NCBI RefSeq assembly: GCF_009455635.1
Contig: NZ_QPER01000002.1
Location: forward strand, 2,542,001-2,606,000
Reading direction: 5' to 3'
DNA length: 64,000 nt
DNA from: Paraburkholderia agricolaris
GTDB lineage: Bacteria > Pseudomonadota > Gammaproteobacteria > Burkholderiales > Burkholderiaceae
Below are positions 31,930-41,789 of the stretch, in pieces. Numbering within the stretch: position 1 is the first letter of the stretch; each line of letters starts with the position of its first letter. The position numbers and the translations under genes were made by a program. The notes below the pieces were generated by a model. It was not told the DNA's origin. It made no database searches and saw nothing but the letters and a program-made list of their open reading frames with translations.

Positions 31930-33248
31930 GCGTGCCTCGCCAGCAACGCAAAATACATCCGCAAGCGCGGCTCACGAGCAATCGAAACGACGTACAAAAC
32001 CAGAATCACTGCTTCTGCGATCAGAAATGACATCGCAGCGCCTTGTGCTCCCATTCGCGGTATGAAACTGATTGCCAGCGCAATATTCAAACAGCCAGCG
32101 GCCAACATGACGAACGAGCGTTTGCGACTCTGGCCGAATGGCACCAGCACCTGGAGCCCGAGGAAGTACGCGAGATTACCGAACAGCGTCGACACACTCA
32201 GCACAAGCAACACTGCCGATGCGCCGTGAAACGCATTGCCGAGAATCAACTTTGTGACAGGTCCGGCAAACAGCCAAAAAAACAGTACGCTCGCAAGCGA
32301 CGTCACTACCGTGGCAACCGCCCCCACTACCGTCAGCCTTGCGGCAACCCGCGGCTGCTGGTTAAAGAGGCGGGAAATACGCGGGTACAGGACGGCGCTG
32401 ATCTGTGCAGGAACCAGATTGCCCACGGTTCTGATCTTGTCGGCAGCCGCATAGAGACCGACCTGATACGGGCCGGCAAGCGATGCAAGAATAACTGCAT
32501 TGGCCGCGCCGAACAGCGTCACCGAAGCGGTGGCAACGAACATATCCGTGCCGTGTTTCAGACGTTGTCCGATCGAGCGCCATGAGACATCCGGTGCCCG
32601 CAACAACCCCAACCACCACGCGATCCCGATCGACCGAAATGCACCCACGGCGGGACCGGCGGCCTGAATCGTTGCGGCTACCGCGACATCGTCGGGGCCA
32701 TGCACCAGCCAGAACGTTAACGGCAACGTCGCCAGACGGTTCGCAAATACCATTGTGGCGATCAGATAAAAGCGCTCCAATCCTTGAAATAGCCAATAGA
32801 GTGTGAATACATTAGCGACGACACCGAGCCACGAGAGCAGCACTACCGTTCTGGACGATGCGAGATGTCCGTCGAACCGCAACAGCATCAACAAGGCCAG
32901 GAAAGACAGCACGCAGAGGCCAGTCTTCGCGCCGGCAATAGACCAGATCAGCTCATTGAGCGCACGCGGTTCGTCCTGGTAATCGACCACTGCTTTAGGC
33001 GCGCTGAGATTGAAACCCCATTCGGTGAACAAGGTTCCATAGGCGGCGATTGCCATTGCATAAGCGAGCACGCCGAAGTGCGTTGGGCCCAATACACGCG
33101 TCAGATAAGGGAAGGTGGCGAATGAGGCGAGGTAGTTTCCGACGAACGTCACAACCATGATGAACACATTCCGGCCAACCTTTGATTTCGGCCGGCCACC
33201 TCCCGAAGCGGTGTTACGGATCTCAACCGGATCGCAAACCTTGCTCAT
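31926..33248 (-). CDS. Wzx-type oligosaccharide flippase
   Basis: This 440-residue membrane protein of the MATE/Wzx polysaccharide transporter class has about 12 helices (first FIMVVTFVGNYLASFATFPYLTRVLGP). It should flip the undecaprenyl-linked repeat unit to the periplasmic face for polymerisation by Wzy. It lies between WecC and the GT4 gene in the same transcript, with a 4-base overlap into the GT4 gene. The length and topology are normal for Wzx. Confidence 0.9.
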   Translation of the reverse strand: MSKVCDPVEIRNTASGGGRPKSKVGRNVFIMVVTFVGNYLASFATFPYLTRVLGPTHFGVLAYAMAIAAYGTLFTEWGFNLSAPKAVVDYQDEPRALNELIWSIAGAKTGLCVLSFLALLMLLRFDGHLASSRTVVLLSWLGVVANVFTLYWLFQGLERFYLIATMVFANRLATLPLTFWLVHGPDDVAVAATIQAAGPAVGAFRSIGIAWWLGLLRAPDVSWRSIGQRLKHGTDMFVATASVTLFGAANAVILASLAGPYQVGLYAAADKIRTVGNLVPAQISAVLYPRISRLFNQQPRVAARLTVVGAVATVVTSLASVLFFWLFAGPVTKLILGNAFHGASAVLLVLSVSTLFGNLAYFLGLQVLVPFGQSRKRSFVMLAAGCLNIALAISFIPRMGAQGAAMSFLIAEAVILVLYVVSIAREPRLRMYFALLARHA

Positions 33249-33305
33249 GCCACGCTCCGGCGGTGCACAGTGCGCACTCCAGAATGACTATCGCAACTCA
33301 ACCGC

Positions 33306-34559
33306 CTAACCATGCGACAACAGCCCTCGCGTATCGATCACCACCTTCGCCTGCAACCGCACCGGATCGACCCGCTTGAACTGGGCGTGGTCCACCAGGA
33401 TCACGACAACATCCGCCTCCGCAAGTGCCTCATTCAGTTCGCAAAGCCGGACCGTGCCTTCAAGCGACTCCGGCAGTTTCCGGATATTCGGCTCGACGGC
33501 TACCACCTGCCCGGCAAAACGCTCTGCCAGCGCACGTGCGATCTCGAGGGCCGGGCTCTCCCGCAAATCATCGATGTTCGCCTTGAAAGCCAGGCCAAGA
33601 CAAGCGATCACAGGATCCCTGAAGCGCTTCGCCGCACGCTCAACCCGATCGATCACATAGCGTGGTTTGTCGTCGTTCACCGTCCTGGCCGTTCGAATCA
33701 GTCGAGCCTGTTCGGGCGCGGAATCGACGATGAACCATGGATCGACGGCAATGCAGTGACCGCCGACACCGGGTCCGGGCTGAAGAATGCTCACACGGGG
33801 GTGACGATTTGCCAGCCGGATCAGTTGCCACACGTTGATATCGAGTTCATCGCAAATCACCGATAATTCATTTGCGAACGCTATATTCACGTCGCGAAAC
33901 GAATTCTCGGTAAGTTTGCACATCTCGGCAGTACGGGCATCCGTCAGAATGCATTCACCGCGCACGAAGCTCTGATACAGCTCACGCGCCAGTTCACTGC
34001 ATCGAGGCGTCATCCCCCCGATCACACGGTCGTTCTCGACTAGTTCGCGAATCACATGCCCAGGCAATACGCGCTCAGGGCAGTGTGCGATACGAATATC
34101 CGAGTCTTCTCCCGCCTGCTGTGGAAAGCTTAGATCAGGCCGGACTTCCGCCATCCACGCCGCCATCTGCTCGGTCGCCCCAACTGGGGAGGTCGACTCA
34201 AGTACGACCAGATCGCCCTTCTTGAGCACCGGAGCAACAGCACGGCTCGCCGCCTCGATATAGCTCAGGTCCGGCCTGAAGCCGTCCGCGAACGGTGTGG
34301 GCACGGCAATCAGGAACGCGTCAGCGGGTTCCGGCACGGTCGTCGCCCGCAGATAGCCTTGCGTGACGGCTGCGTGAACAAGCATGTCGAGCTCCGGTTC
34401 GACAATGTGAATCGCGCCCTTGTTAATAGTGTCGACCGCGTGCTGATTGACGTCTACGCCGATCACCTGCTTTCGGCGCGCCGCAAAGGCCGCTGCAGTC
34501 GGCAAGCCAATGTAGCCAAGTCCGACTACCGAGATAATTTCGAATTCCATATTGTTCAA
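33306..34559 (-). CDS. wecC: UDP-N-acetyl-D-mannosamine dehydrogenase
   Basis: This 417-residue UDP-sugar 6-dehydrogenase oxidises UDP-ManNAc to UDP-ManNAcA in two NAD-dependent steps. The Rossmann motif is VVGLGYIGLPTAAAFA near residues 11-26. Substrate-domain motifs are ESTSPVGATE, HCPERVLPG and LTENSFRDVNIAFANELS. The catalytic Cys is in GPGVGGHCIAVDPWF. These match WecC better than UDP-glucose dehydrogenases. It is followed by the flippase and preceded by WecB, as expected for a ManNAcA pathway. Confidence 0.94.
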   Translation of the reverse strand: MNNMEFEIISVVGLGYIGLPTAAAFAARRKQVIGVDVNQHAVDTINKGAIHIVEPELDMLVHAAVTQGYLRATTVPEPADAFLIAVPTPFADGFRPDLSYIEAASRAVAPVLKKGDLVVLESTSPVGATEQMAAWMAEVRPDLSFPQQAGEDSDIRIAHCPERVLPGHVIRELVENDRVIGGMTPRCSELARELYQSFVRGECILTDARTAEMCKLTENSFRDVNIAFANELSVICDELDINVWQLIRLANRHPRVSILQPGPGVGGHCIAVDPWFIVDSAPEQARLIRTARTVNDDKPRYVIDRVERAAKRFRDPVIACLGLAFKANIDDLRESPALEIARALAERFAGQVVAVEPNIRKLPESLEGTVRLCELNEALAEADVVVILVDHAQFKRVDPVRLQAKVVIDTRGLLSHG

Positions 34560-34582
34560 GCTATAGAGTGATCTGTTTGTCG

Positions 34583-35731
34583 TTACGCCGCCAGGAGCGA
34601 CGCCGGAGGATTTGCCGTAAGCGCGCAGGCGATACGCTCACAAGCCTTGCCATCGCCGTATGGATTGCCGCCACGGCTCATCGCGTCATATCGCCCGGAG
34701 TCGCCAAGTAGTTGCGACACACCTTCAACGATCCTCTGCACATCGGTTCCGACAAGTGCCACTACTCCCGCATCAACCGCTTCCTGCCGTTCAGTCGTAT
34801 CGCGCATCACAAGCACCGGCTTGCCAAGCGATGGCGCCTCTTCCTGAATGCCACCGGAATCAGTCAGAATCAAAAATGCACGATCCATCAGATGAACAAA
34901 AGGCAGATAGTCGAGCGGTTCAATCAGATGAACGTTTGGGATGTTCGAAAGAAGACGGTTCACAGGCCCGCGCACGTTGGGGTTGAGATGCATCGGGTAC
35001 ACGATGTCTACGTCCGGATGCGCACTCGCCAACTGTGCCAGCGCCGAGCAGATGCGTTCGAATCCGTCGCCGAAACTTTCCCGGCGGTGTCCCGTAACCA
35101 GAACCATGCGCCGATTGGGTGCGAGTTTCGGTAAGTGCAGCTCTGCCGCGGCGCGTAACTGCGGATCGTTCGCTAGTAACTCGCGCACATGCAGCAGTGC
35201 GTCGATCACCGTATTGCCCGTCACCACAATCTGCTCGTCAGGCACGTTTTCAGCGAGCAGGTTCTGGCGCGCACGTTGCGTGGGCGCAAAATGGGTTGTC
35301 GCCAGCACTCCGGTCAGTTTGCGGTTCGCCTCTTCGGGCCACGGCGACAGAAGATTGCCGGTGCGCAGACCCGCTTCAACATGCCCGACTGGAATGCGCT
35401 GATAGAACGAAGCCAGACTGGCCGCCATTGTCGTGGTGGTATCTCCGTGCACGAGAACGAGATCCGGCCTGCAGTCGGCCAACACGTCGCGCATGCCCAG
35501 CATGATCGAGGTCGTGACGTCATAGAGGTCCTGGCCTCGCTTCATCACGTTCAGATCGAAATGAGGACGTATCTGGAACAGCGACAGCACCTGATCAAGC
35601 ATTTCCCGATGCTGGCCTGTCACGCAGACGAAGCAGTCAATCCCCTTCGTACTCTTGAGCCGCTTCACAAGCGGCGCCATCTTTATGGCCTCTGGACGAG
35701 TTCCAAAGGTAAGCAGTATCCGGTTATTCAT
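34583..35731 (-). CDS. wecB: UDP-N-acetylglucosamine 2-epimerase (non-hydrolysing)
   Basis: This enzyme of about 382 residues converts UDP-GlcNAc to UDP-ManNAc. The N-terminus [21 protein letters not shown] is diagnostic. Further motifs are [51 protein letters not shown] and [29 protein letters not shown]. It supplies the substrate of the adjacent WecC. The start at 35731 gives the standard N-terminus; an ATG at 35743 would add four residues. It follows the Wzc kinase gene in the operon. Confidence 0.95.
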   Translation of the reverse strand: MNNRILLTFGTRPEAIKMAPLVKRLKSTKGIDCFVCVTGQHREMLDQVLSLFQIRPHFDLNVMKRGQDLYDVTTSIMLGMRDVLADCRPDLVLVHGDTTTTMAASLASFYQRIPVGHVEAGLRTGNLLSPWPEEANRKLTGVLATTHFAPTQRARQNLLAENVPDEQIVVTGNTVIDALLHVRELLANDPQLRAAAELHLPKLAPNRRMVLVTGHRRESFGDGFERICSALAQLASAHPDVDIVYPMHLNPNVRGPVNRLLSNIPNVHLIEPLDYLPFVHLMDRAFLILTDSGGIQEEAPSLGKPVLVMRDTTERQEAVDAGVVALVGTDVQRIVEGVSQLLGDSGRYDAMSRGGNPYGDGKACERIACALTANPPASLLAA

Positions 35732-35818
35732 GACGACCGCCATGTATTGAACGCTTGACTTTCACGGGGATGCACTGTGTTGGGCCCGTATGGCGGCACC
35801 CGGTTTGATTTTCGGAGT

Positions 35819-38032
35819 TCAAGATTCATCCTTCTTCGCTTCGTATTCCGAGAACGCGCCGTAACTGCTGGCACGTTGCGGCACGTCGGTCAACAGGATG
35901 CCGTTCACCGTTACACCCGCACTGTTCAACTGGCGTGTCGTTTCACCTAGTTCCGCTGCAGAATGACGGCCATGACGCATGACGAGCAATGTTGCGCCGG
36001 CGTGCTTCCCAATCAGGACCGGATCGGTTACCGCCAGGACCGGCGGCGAATCCACAATGACCACGTCGTATCCCTTGCCGAACTGCGCCAGTACCTGGGC
36101 GAAGCGCTCGCTCATCAACAGTTCAGCCGGACTCGACGGAACCGTCCCGCTCATGAGAACGTCGAGATTGGGCAGAACCTGGCGATGAATCGCCTTGTCA
36201 GGCTCGATACCGCCTATCACGTCGGAGAGGCCCGGCTTACGCGGTAGTTCGAAATAGGTGTGAACGTTGCCGCGACGCATGTCTGCATCGACGAGCAATA
36301 CCCGCTTTCCTGTCGCTGCAAGCACGGTCGCCAGATTGACCGAAAGGAACGACTTGCCGACACCGGGCCGCGGCCCCGTGAGCATCACGATGTTGTTGTC
36401 GGGCTTCAGAATGCCGAACTGCAGCGCCGTACGCAGGCTCCGGATACCCTCCACGGCGATATCTTCGGGGAAGGCCGCGGCCAGCACGCGGGGGCCGGAC
36501 ACACCTCTGCGAGGCGACTGCTGCAACGTCAGTTGACGCTCGCTGCGCGAAATGATTGCGTACACCGGTACGTCAACCGCGCGCTCGATTTCCGCCGGGC
36601 TCTCAAGACCGCGATTGAGCACGCGTCTTACGAATGCAATCGTGCATCCCAGCAATAGACCGAAGACGGTTGACAAGACAATCACAAGCGCCTTCCTGGG
36701 CTTGACCGGCATTTCCGCAACAACGGCATAGTCGACGGCACGTACATTGCCCAACTGTCCGGCCTTCAACACCCGCAGTTGTTGCGTGCTATCAAGAAGT
36801 TTGGTGTACAGGTCTGTGTTGACCTGTACGTCGCGCATCAGCCGCAGCGCTTGCTGCTGGATGTCGGGCATCGCAACGACTTTACGGTCGAACGTGTTCT
36901 GCTGCTGTTGAAGCTCGCCGATCTGCGCATCAATCGCTGCCACGGACGGGTGTACTGCGGTAAAGCGTTGTACTAGCAGTGAGCGCTGCTGTTTCAGCTC
37001 GATCAGTTTTGCGTTGGTATCGACAATCGACTGCAGCAAAAGCTTGCCTTCCGCCTCCAGATCGACGGTTCCGTGCTGCGCCCGGAAGGCGTTGTAACGC
37101 TGTTCGGCTTTGTCGAGATCTCCTCTCAACTGGGGAAGTTGCTCACCGAGAAAGCTGAGCATCTGCTCGGCCTGTGCCGACTTCCGGTCTACATTGCGCT
37201 GCACGTAGATACGCGCAACGGTATTGACCGTTGCTGTAGTTCGAACGGCATCCGTTCCATCAAGCGTGATCGAGATGATGCCGGACTGCTTGACCTTTTC
37301 CTTAATGTCGAGTGCCTTCTGCAGATCTCCGATCGTGAGTTGCGTCGACGACCGCGTGATGCCGAACGTTGTGCCGGCTCGGGCAACCATCCTGGCCACG
37401 GTCAACTCCACGGGTCCATACTGAGTCGCGCCACGCTCACGATTGCCCACACGCCCGTGAAGCACGGTTTTGCCATCCGGATCACGGAGCTCGAAGCGCT
37501 GGTTGTCTTCGGCGATAAGCGTGAAATCTTCTTCATACTGCTTATGCGGCACATCGAATTGCGTTACATCCAGCTTTTCGCCGCCCCACGCAAAGTGGCG
37601 CAATCCGACTAGCGGGTCGGCGAGACTGTCTTCCGACGCGCGCCGTGCAACTAGTGCACCAATCACCGGAAAATAGCGTGGTTTCACGTCGATATCGAGG
37701 TGCAGGCTGCTCACAGTCTCACTGGCAACCATGCGTGAACGGATCAGCTCGATCTCCGCGTCTGCTGTCGCTTTGTTCTGGAAGAGCGAGGCTAGATCCC
37801 CGAGCTTGTCATTGATGCTGCCAGCACCAGAGTCGTCATCCACCTGAACCAGCGCGTCGGCCCGATAGATGGGTGTTCCCAGAAATGCGTATACAGCGCC
37901 GAGAGCCAGCATCGCGGCGGTAACAAGCGCGATCAGAAACCGGTTCTCGCGGACAACGGCAATGATTTCGGAAAGGTCGATTTCGTCGTCGGCAGATGTA
38001 TCGGCCGCTCGACTTTGTTTGAGCAGATTCAT
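35819..38032 (-). CDS. Wzc/BceF-type polysaccharide co-polymerase and BY-kinase
   Basis: This 737-residue inner-membrane protein has an N-terminal Wzz domain bounded by two membrane helices (FLIALVTAAMLALGAVYAF near 33-51; a second near 445-465) and a long coiled-coil periplasmic part. A C-terminal tyrosine kinase domain follows. Its P-loop is TGPRPGVGKS near 550-560, with Walker A' LLVDADMRRG and Walker B VIVDSPPVLA. The C-terminal tail has only two tyrosines (SSYGAFSEYEAKKDES), fewer than the usual Tyr cluster. It controls chain length and export together with the Wza and Wzb homologues encoded just upstream. Confidence 0.94.
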   Translation of the reverse strand: MNLLKQSRAADTSADDEIDLSEIIAVVRENRFLIALVTAAMLALGAVYAFLGTPIYRADALVQVDDDSGAGSINDKLGDLASLFQNKATADAEIELIRSRMVASETVSSLHLDIDVKPRYFPVIGALVARRASEDSLADPLVGLRHFAWGGEKLDVTQFDVPHKQYEEDFTLIAEDNQRFELRDPDGKTVLHGRVGNRERGATQYGPVELTVARMVARAGTTFGITRSSTQLTIGDLQKALDIKEKVKQSGIISITLDGTDAVRTTATVNTVARIYVQRNVDRKSAQAEQMLSFLGEQLPQLRGDLDKAEQRYNAFRAQHGTVDLEAEGKLLLQSIVDTNAKLIELKQQRSLLVQRFTAVHPSVAAIDAQIGELQQQQNTFDRKVVAMPDIQQQALRLMRDVQVNTDLYTKLLDSTQQLRVLKAGQLGNVRAVDYAVVAEMPVKPRKALVIVLSTVFGLLLGCTIAFVRRVLNRGLESPAEIERAVDVPVYAIISRSERQLTLQQSPRRGVSGPRVLAAAFPEDIAVEGIRSLRTALQFGILKPDNNIVMLTGPRPGVGKSFLSVNLATVLAATGKRVLLVDADMRRGNVHTYFELPRKPGLSDVIGGIEPDKAIHRQVLPNLDVLMSGTVPSSPAELLMSERFAQVLAQFGKGYDVVIVDSPPVLAVTDPVLIGKHAGATLLVMRHGRHSAAELGETTRQLNSAGVTVNGILLTDVPQRASSYGAFSEYEAKKDES

Positions 38033-38035
38033 GAT

Positions 38036-38476
38036 TCAGTGCGCCAGCCTTGCAATGACGTTGCGCCAGTTCGAAACACCGTGCTCGATCTGTGCAAATG
38101 CCAGATCAAATGCAGCGCGATGCCGTTGATAGGGATCGACGATGTCAATCTGATCGTGTTCACCAAGACGAAATACCTTCCCTCGCGCGAACGGATAGGT
38201 CGTCGAAATCAACTCGCGCTGATTCTGAGTCATGCTCAAGATCAGTTCGGCGCCGCGTACATCCTCCCAGGTCAGGGCGGTTGCTATATGGTCGGTGAGA
38301 TCGAGGCCGCGCTCGCCAGCGAGTTGCACCGCGAGCGGATCGGCGCGTTCGCCAATCAACGCTCGCGTACCGGCCGAACTCACGACGAGCTGCGGCAGCT
38401 CCTTCTGGAGCATCACTCGCGCGACCGGGCTCCGGCATACATTGCCCTCGCAAACCATCAGAACGCTGCCGATCAT
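38036..38476 (-). CDS. Low-molecular-weight protein tyrosine phosphatase (Wzb-like)
   Basis: This 146-residue phosphatase dephosphorylates the partner kinase. The P-loop is VCEGNVCRSPVAR, with nucleophile Cys in the CX5R motif, and the acid-loop aspartate is in DIVDPYQR. The start overlaps the Wza stop by 4 bases and the stop lies 3 bases before the Wzc start. Co-translation of export lipoprotein, phosphatase and kinase is therefore likely. This order is the standard Wza-Wzb-Wzc arrangement. Confidence 0.94.
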   Translation of the reverse strand: MIGSVLMVCEGNVCRSPVARVMLQKELPQLVVSSAGTRALIGERADPLAVQLAGERGLDLTDHIATALTWEDVRGAELILSMTQNQRELISTTYPFARGKVFRLGEHDQIDIVDPYQRHRAAFDLAFAQIEHGVSNWRNVIARLAH

Positions 38477-39750
38477 TTCGCCACCACGCCTGCGGTCAAC
38501 CCCGCGTTGACAAGCGGCATCAACAAACTCAGCACACGATTGAAGCGAACGAGGCCGCTGCCATCCACATACACGACATCCTTCGGCTCCAGGTCGAATT
38601 CCTTCGCGATCAACATTGCAACCGGTGAACTGCCGTCGAGGTGAAAGACCTGCGGTGCCTCGGTGAGCGAACCGCGGATCACAAACATCTGCGCGGCGTC
38701 GGCAGTACTCGAGTTCACGCTTCCCGCCTGCGAAAGCGCATCTGCCAGCGTAATTCGGCCGGTCCGGCGCGGAATCGCTGAAATGGGCTTGTTCACTTCG
38801 CCCATCACGTACACCGTGTTCTCGTCACGTGACACCACGCGCAGCAGGTCGCCAGGCTTCAGGTACAACTGCGACGGGCTCAATCCCTCAGCAAGCATCC
38901 GGGTCAGATTCACCCGACGCGAAACACCGTCGCGCACCAGCACGATGTCGCTCTGATCAGCCGTATCGCTGAACCCACCGGCTCTGCTGATTGCTTCGTA
39001 GAAAGTCATTGGCACGTCATTCACAGCCAGCACACCGGGGCTATGCACCTCGCCGTCGACATAGACCTGATGTGCCCGATACGACGCCATCCGCACAGTC
39101 ACCTGCGGTTTGACGAGATACTTCGCCAGCGCGGCCGTGACACGCTGCTGAACCTCCTCGACACGCAAACCCGCTACCTGCAACGTGCCCGCGTAAGGAA
39201 AGGTCAGCTTGCCGCTCTGATCGACGACAAAACCGCTCATCGGATCGGCCGGACGCGACGACGACTGCGTCTGTGCCGAGCCCAGCGCCGCGGCAATTTC
39301 GGGGTGATCCCAGACGACGATCTGGAGCACGTCACCCGGGCCGACTGTATAAGCCTGGGGCGCCCCGGACAGGAGTTGCGCCTGCTCCAACTGCTTCTGC
39401 CGTTGCAGTTCGGACATGCGCTTGACCAGTGCAATATCGAGTTCCGTCAGCGGAATCTCCGGCGTACCCGCCGTGGCATTCACCTTCCCGCCCGCCTTGC
39501 TCAAATCCTCTTGCGCTGCAGGATCAGATGCTCTCGTGGCCCCCGCACCATCGTTCGCAACCATGGCACCAGCGGCCACGCCCGGTGCGTTCGCCGGATA
39601 GGCAAAGTCCGCTGCCGTCGTCTGCACCTGGCTTGACGAAGTCTTCATACGCATGCCAGGCGCTGCCGCGCAAGCGGACAGCAGCAGAGTCGCCGCAACT
39701 GTCAAAGATCCAAGACGACCGATCGTCTGCGTAGGGGTCACCACTAACAT
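38473..39750 (-). CDS. Wza-type outer-membrane polysaccharide export lipoprotein
   Basis: This protein of about 425 residues has a lipobox LSAC (ATLLLSACAAAPG near residues 20-32). The polysaccharide export domain starts near 115 (AYTVGPGDVLQIVVWDHPE), followed by SLBB-type repeats (YVDGEVHSPGVLAVNDVPMTFYEAISRAGGFSD, in two segments; YVMGEVNKPISAIP). The C-terminus has the hydrophobic helix expected to cross the outer membrane. The start at 39750 places the lipid signal at the N-terminus; an upstream in-frame start lacks it. The linker after the lipobox is longer than in E. coli Wza. Confidence 0.92.
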   Translation of the reverse strand: MLVVTPTQTIGRLGSLTVAATLLLSACAAAPGMRMKTSSSQVQTTAADFAYPANAPGVAAGAMVANDGAGATRASDPAAQEDLSKAGGKVNATAGTPEIPLTELDIALVKRMSELQRQKQLEQAQLLSGAPQAYTVGPGDVLQIVVWDHPEIAAALGSAQTQSSSRPADPMSGFVVDQSGKLTFPYAGTLQVAGLRVEEVQQRVTAALAKYLVKPQVTVRMASYRAHQVYVDGEVHSPGVLAVNDVPMTFYEAISRAGGFSDTADQSDIVLVRDGVSRRVNLTRMLAEGLSPSQLYLKPGDLLRVVSRDENTVYVMGEVNKPISAIPRRTGRITLADALSQAGSVNSSTADAAQMFVIRGSLTEAPQVFHLDGSSPVAMLIAKEFDLEPKDVVYVDGSGLVRFNRVLSLLMPLVNAGLTAGVVAK

Positions 39751-39920
39751 CCTGTTCAACCTGTTTCCTAAGCGAGTCGCGCCACGCGCACCGCTCGTGT
39801 CGTCACGAGCCACTGGGCCATCCCAACTCAACTTCCATTTATGTTCATGCCATGCGCGCCGGCCAAACCTTGCCGAACATCGCGCGCACTGCTCTCTGCC
39901 TGATACAAATACGTCGCACG

Positions 39921-41336
39921 TCAGTACGCGTTCCGATGCACCAGTCCCTTCACCACCGTGGCAACAACGATGCGCATATCCAGCCCGAACGACCAGTTGC
40001 GCAAGTAATAAAGATCGCGCTCGACCCGCCCCTGCATCTTCTCGATCCGATCGGTCTCACCCCGAAACCCGTTCACTTGCGCCCAACCCGTGATGCCCGG
40101 TTTGATGCGGTAGCGGTGGATATAGCCGTCAACCAGGCTGCGGTACTGATCGTCATGTTCGAGTGCATGCGGACGCGGTCCCACGACCGACATCTCGCCA
40201 CGCAAGACATTGAGAAACTGAGGCAACTCGTCAAGGCTCGTGCGGCGCAGGAACGCGCCCACACGCGTGATGCGCGGATCTCCGCGCGTGGCCTGGCGCA
40301 CCACACCGGATTGCTCCGCGTGCACGCGCATCGTGCGGAACTTGAAGATGCGAAAGACCTCGCCGTCCACGCCCTTGCGCCGTTGGGTAAAGAACACCGG
40401 CCCTTTCGACGACAGCTTGATAGCCGCCGCAATCGCAAGCATGAGCGGTGACAGCGCGAGCAATGCCGCGGCCGCAAACAGCCGGTCGAAAATCGCTTTC
40501 TGGAGCAACGCGCGCGGGGTCATGGGCGAAGCCATCAGATTGACGGCCGGAGCGCCGATCAGATCGACGAGGTGTCCATCGAACATCGCGAGACTGCGTA
40601 CGTCGGGGATGAACCGCAGATTGACGAGGTCGCCGCTGAATTCATCGACGAGCCGTAATACCATCTGCTCTTCGGACATCGGCAACGCGATCCATACTTC
40701 CTCGATTCGTTCGCTTCGCACCCAGTTTGCAAATTCGCGCACACGCTTGAATGAACGCAAACCCGGAAAATCCGGCTCGCTGTGCGGCTGCGTGTTTAAG
40801 GTGGCAACCGCCCTGAAACCGGCGCTCGGCGAACTCACCATGTTGCCGATCACGCTATCGCGATGCGCCCCCGCGCCCACCACGGCCACCATGCGCAGAT
40901 TGCGCCCCGCGCGTCGCATCCGGCCGAGCACGGTATGCACGAGCAACCGCGACGCAACGAGTCCGCCCGCGGTCATCACGGTCCAACTCACACACCAGAC
41001 CCGCGACACCGACGCCGTGCGGTGAAGCAGGAACATGATCGCGAGGCCGCAAAGCTGCACCGCGATCCAGCCGAACACGATGTTGACGACAAGACGCCAT
41101 TTCGAGCGACCGCGCCACGAGTCGTAAGTGCCGAACAGGGGCAACAGCAAAATCGCCAACGCCATGTCGAGCGCCACAAAGGCGCCTTCGAGAATCGGAT
41201 GTGCGACGCCGGTCACCAACAGGAGCGAAGCAAGCGCCGCGCCGAGTGCGATCAACATCACATCGAGCAGACGCGCGAGTACGCTCTCGATGTACGCGGA
41301 ATCCTCGCGAGCGGTGTGACGACTCATCGTGAGCAT
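39921..41336 (-). CDS. Undecaprenyl-phosphate sugar phosphotransferase (WcaJ/WbaP type)
   Basis: This 471-residue priming enzyme loads the first hexose-1-phosphate on undecaprenyl phosphate and is the probable first gene of the exopolysaccharide operon. Four or more N-terminal membrane helices are followed by a CoA-binding-like soluble domain (VAVVGAGAHRDSVIG). The catalytic C-terminal domain has FFTQRRKGVDGEVFRIFKFRTM, RRTSLDELPQFLNVL and MSVVGPRPHALEHDDQY. It resembles glucose-1-phosphate transferases more than WecA, which is notable beside WecB, WecC and WecG homologues. The start at 41336 (LTMSRHTARED) is favoured over a longer Arg-rich extension. Confidence 0.93.
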   Translation of the reverse strand: MLTMSRHTAREDSAYIESVLARLLDVMLIALGAALASLLLVTGVAHPILEGAFVALDMALAILLLPLFGTYDSWRGRSKWRLVVNIVFGWIAVQLCGLAIMFLLHRTASVSRVWCVSWTVMTAGGLVASRLLVHTVLGRMRRAGRNLRMVAVVGAGAHRDSVIGNMVSSPSAGFRAVATLNTQPHSEPDFPGLRSFKRVREFANWVRSERIEEVWIALPMSEEQMVLRLVDEFSGDLVNLRFIPDVRSLAMFDGHLVDLIGAPAVNLMASPMTPRALLQKAIFDRLFAAAALLALSPLMLAIAAAIKLSSKGPVFFTQRRKGVDGEVFRIFKFRTMRVHAEQSGVVRQATRGDPRITRVGAFLRRTSLDELPQFLNVLRGEMSVVGPRPHALEHDDQYRSLVDGYIHRYRIKPGITGWAQVNGFRGETDRIEKMQGRVERDLYYLRNWSFGLDMRIVVATVVKGLVHRNAY

Positions 41337-41789
41337 GGCGCTTAACCTGTCGTTCGGCCGCGCCGCAGTGCCGAACACTCGCCGCCATGCGATCCGCACA
41401 CCAGCGGCACACACAAAAACACTTTCGAATTCTGCAAATCAATCTTCGACTTCACGGCATCGCTTCCAGGAATCAGTTCGCAATGCCATTCATCTGCATC
41501 ACTTTTCAACGAAGCCGCATTCTCCTCTCAACGACATCCTGATCGATTGAGAAATTTCCCATTTCTGCCCGGTATCAATCAGACGAACTGCGCCAATTTC
41601 TGACTGCTTCCGAGAACCCCTCAGCGCCTCCCGCTGCCCCTTCCATAACCAATCCCTAATACATCGGCGGAGAAACTTTAACTATCTGCAATTGCGTGGG
41701 AGACTTATGCTCGATCAATGACCCGCCGCCGCGGCAAGACCACATGCGGCGGCGGGCAAGCGACTTCTCATAGTCACAGGGGCGGCATC
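41337..41789. other. Intergenic region upstream of the exopolysaccharide operon
   Basis: About 450 bases between the divergent priming-transferase and ketopantoate reductase genes. The middle part is AT-richer (GAAATTTCCCATTTC, and an ATACATCGG stretch near 41660) and should hold both promoters. No clear operator or gene is seen. Confidence 0.5.
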
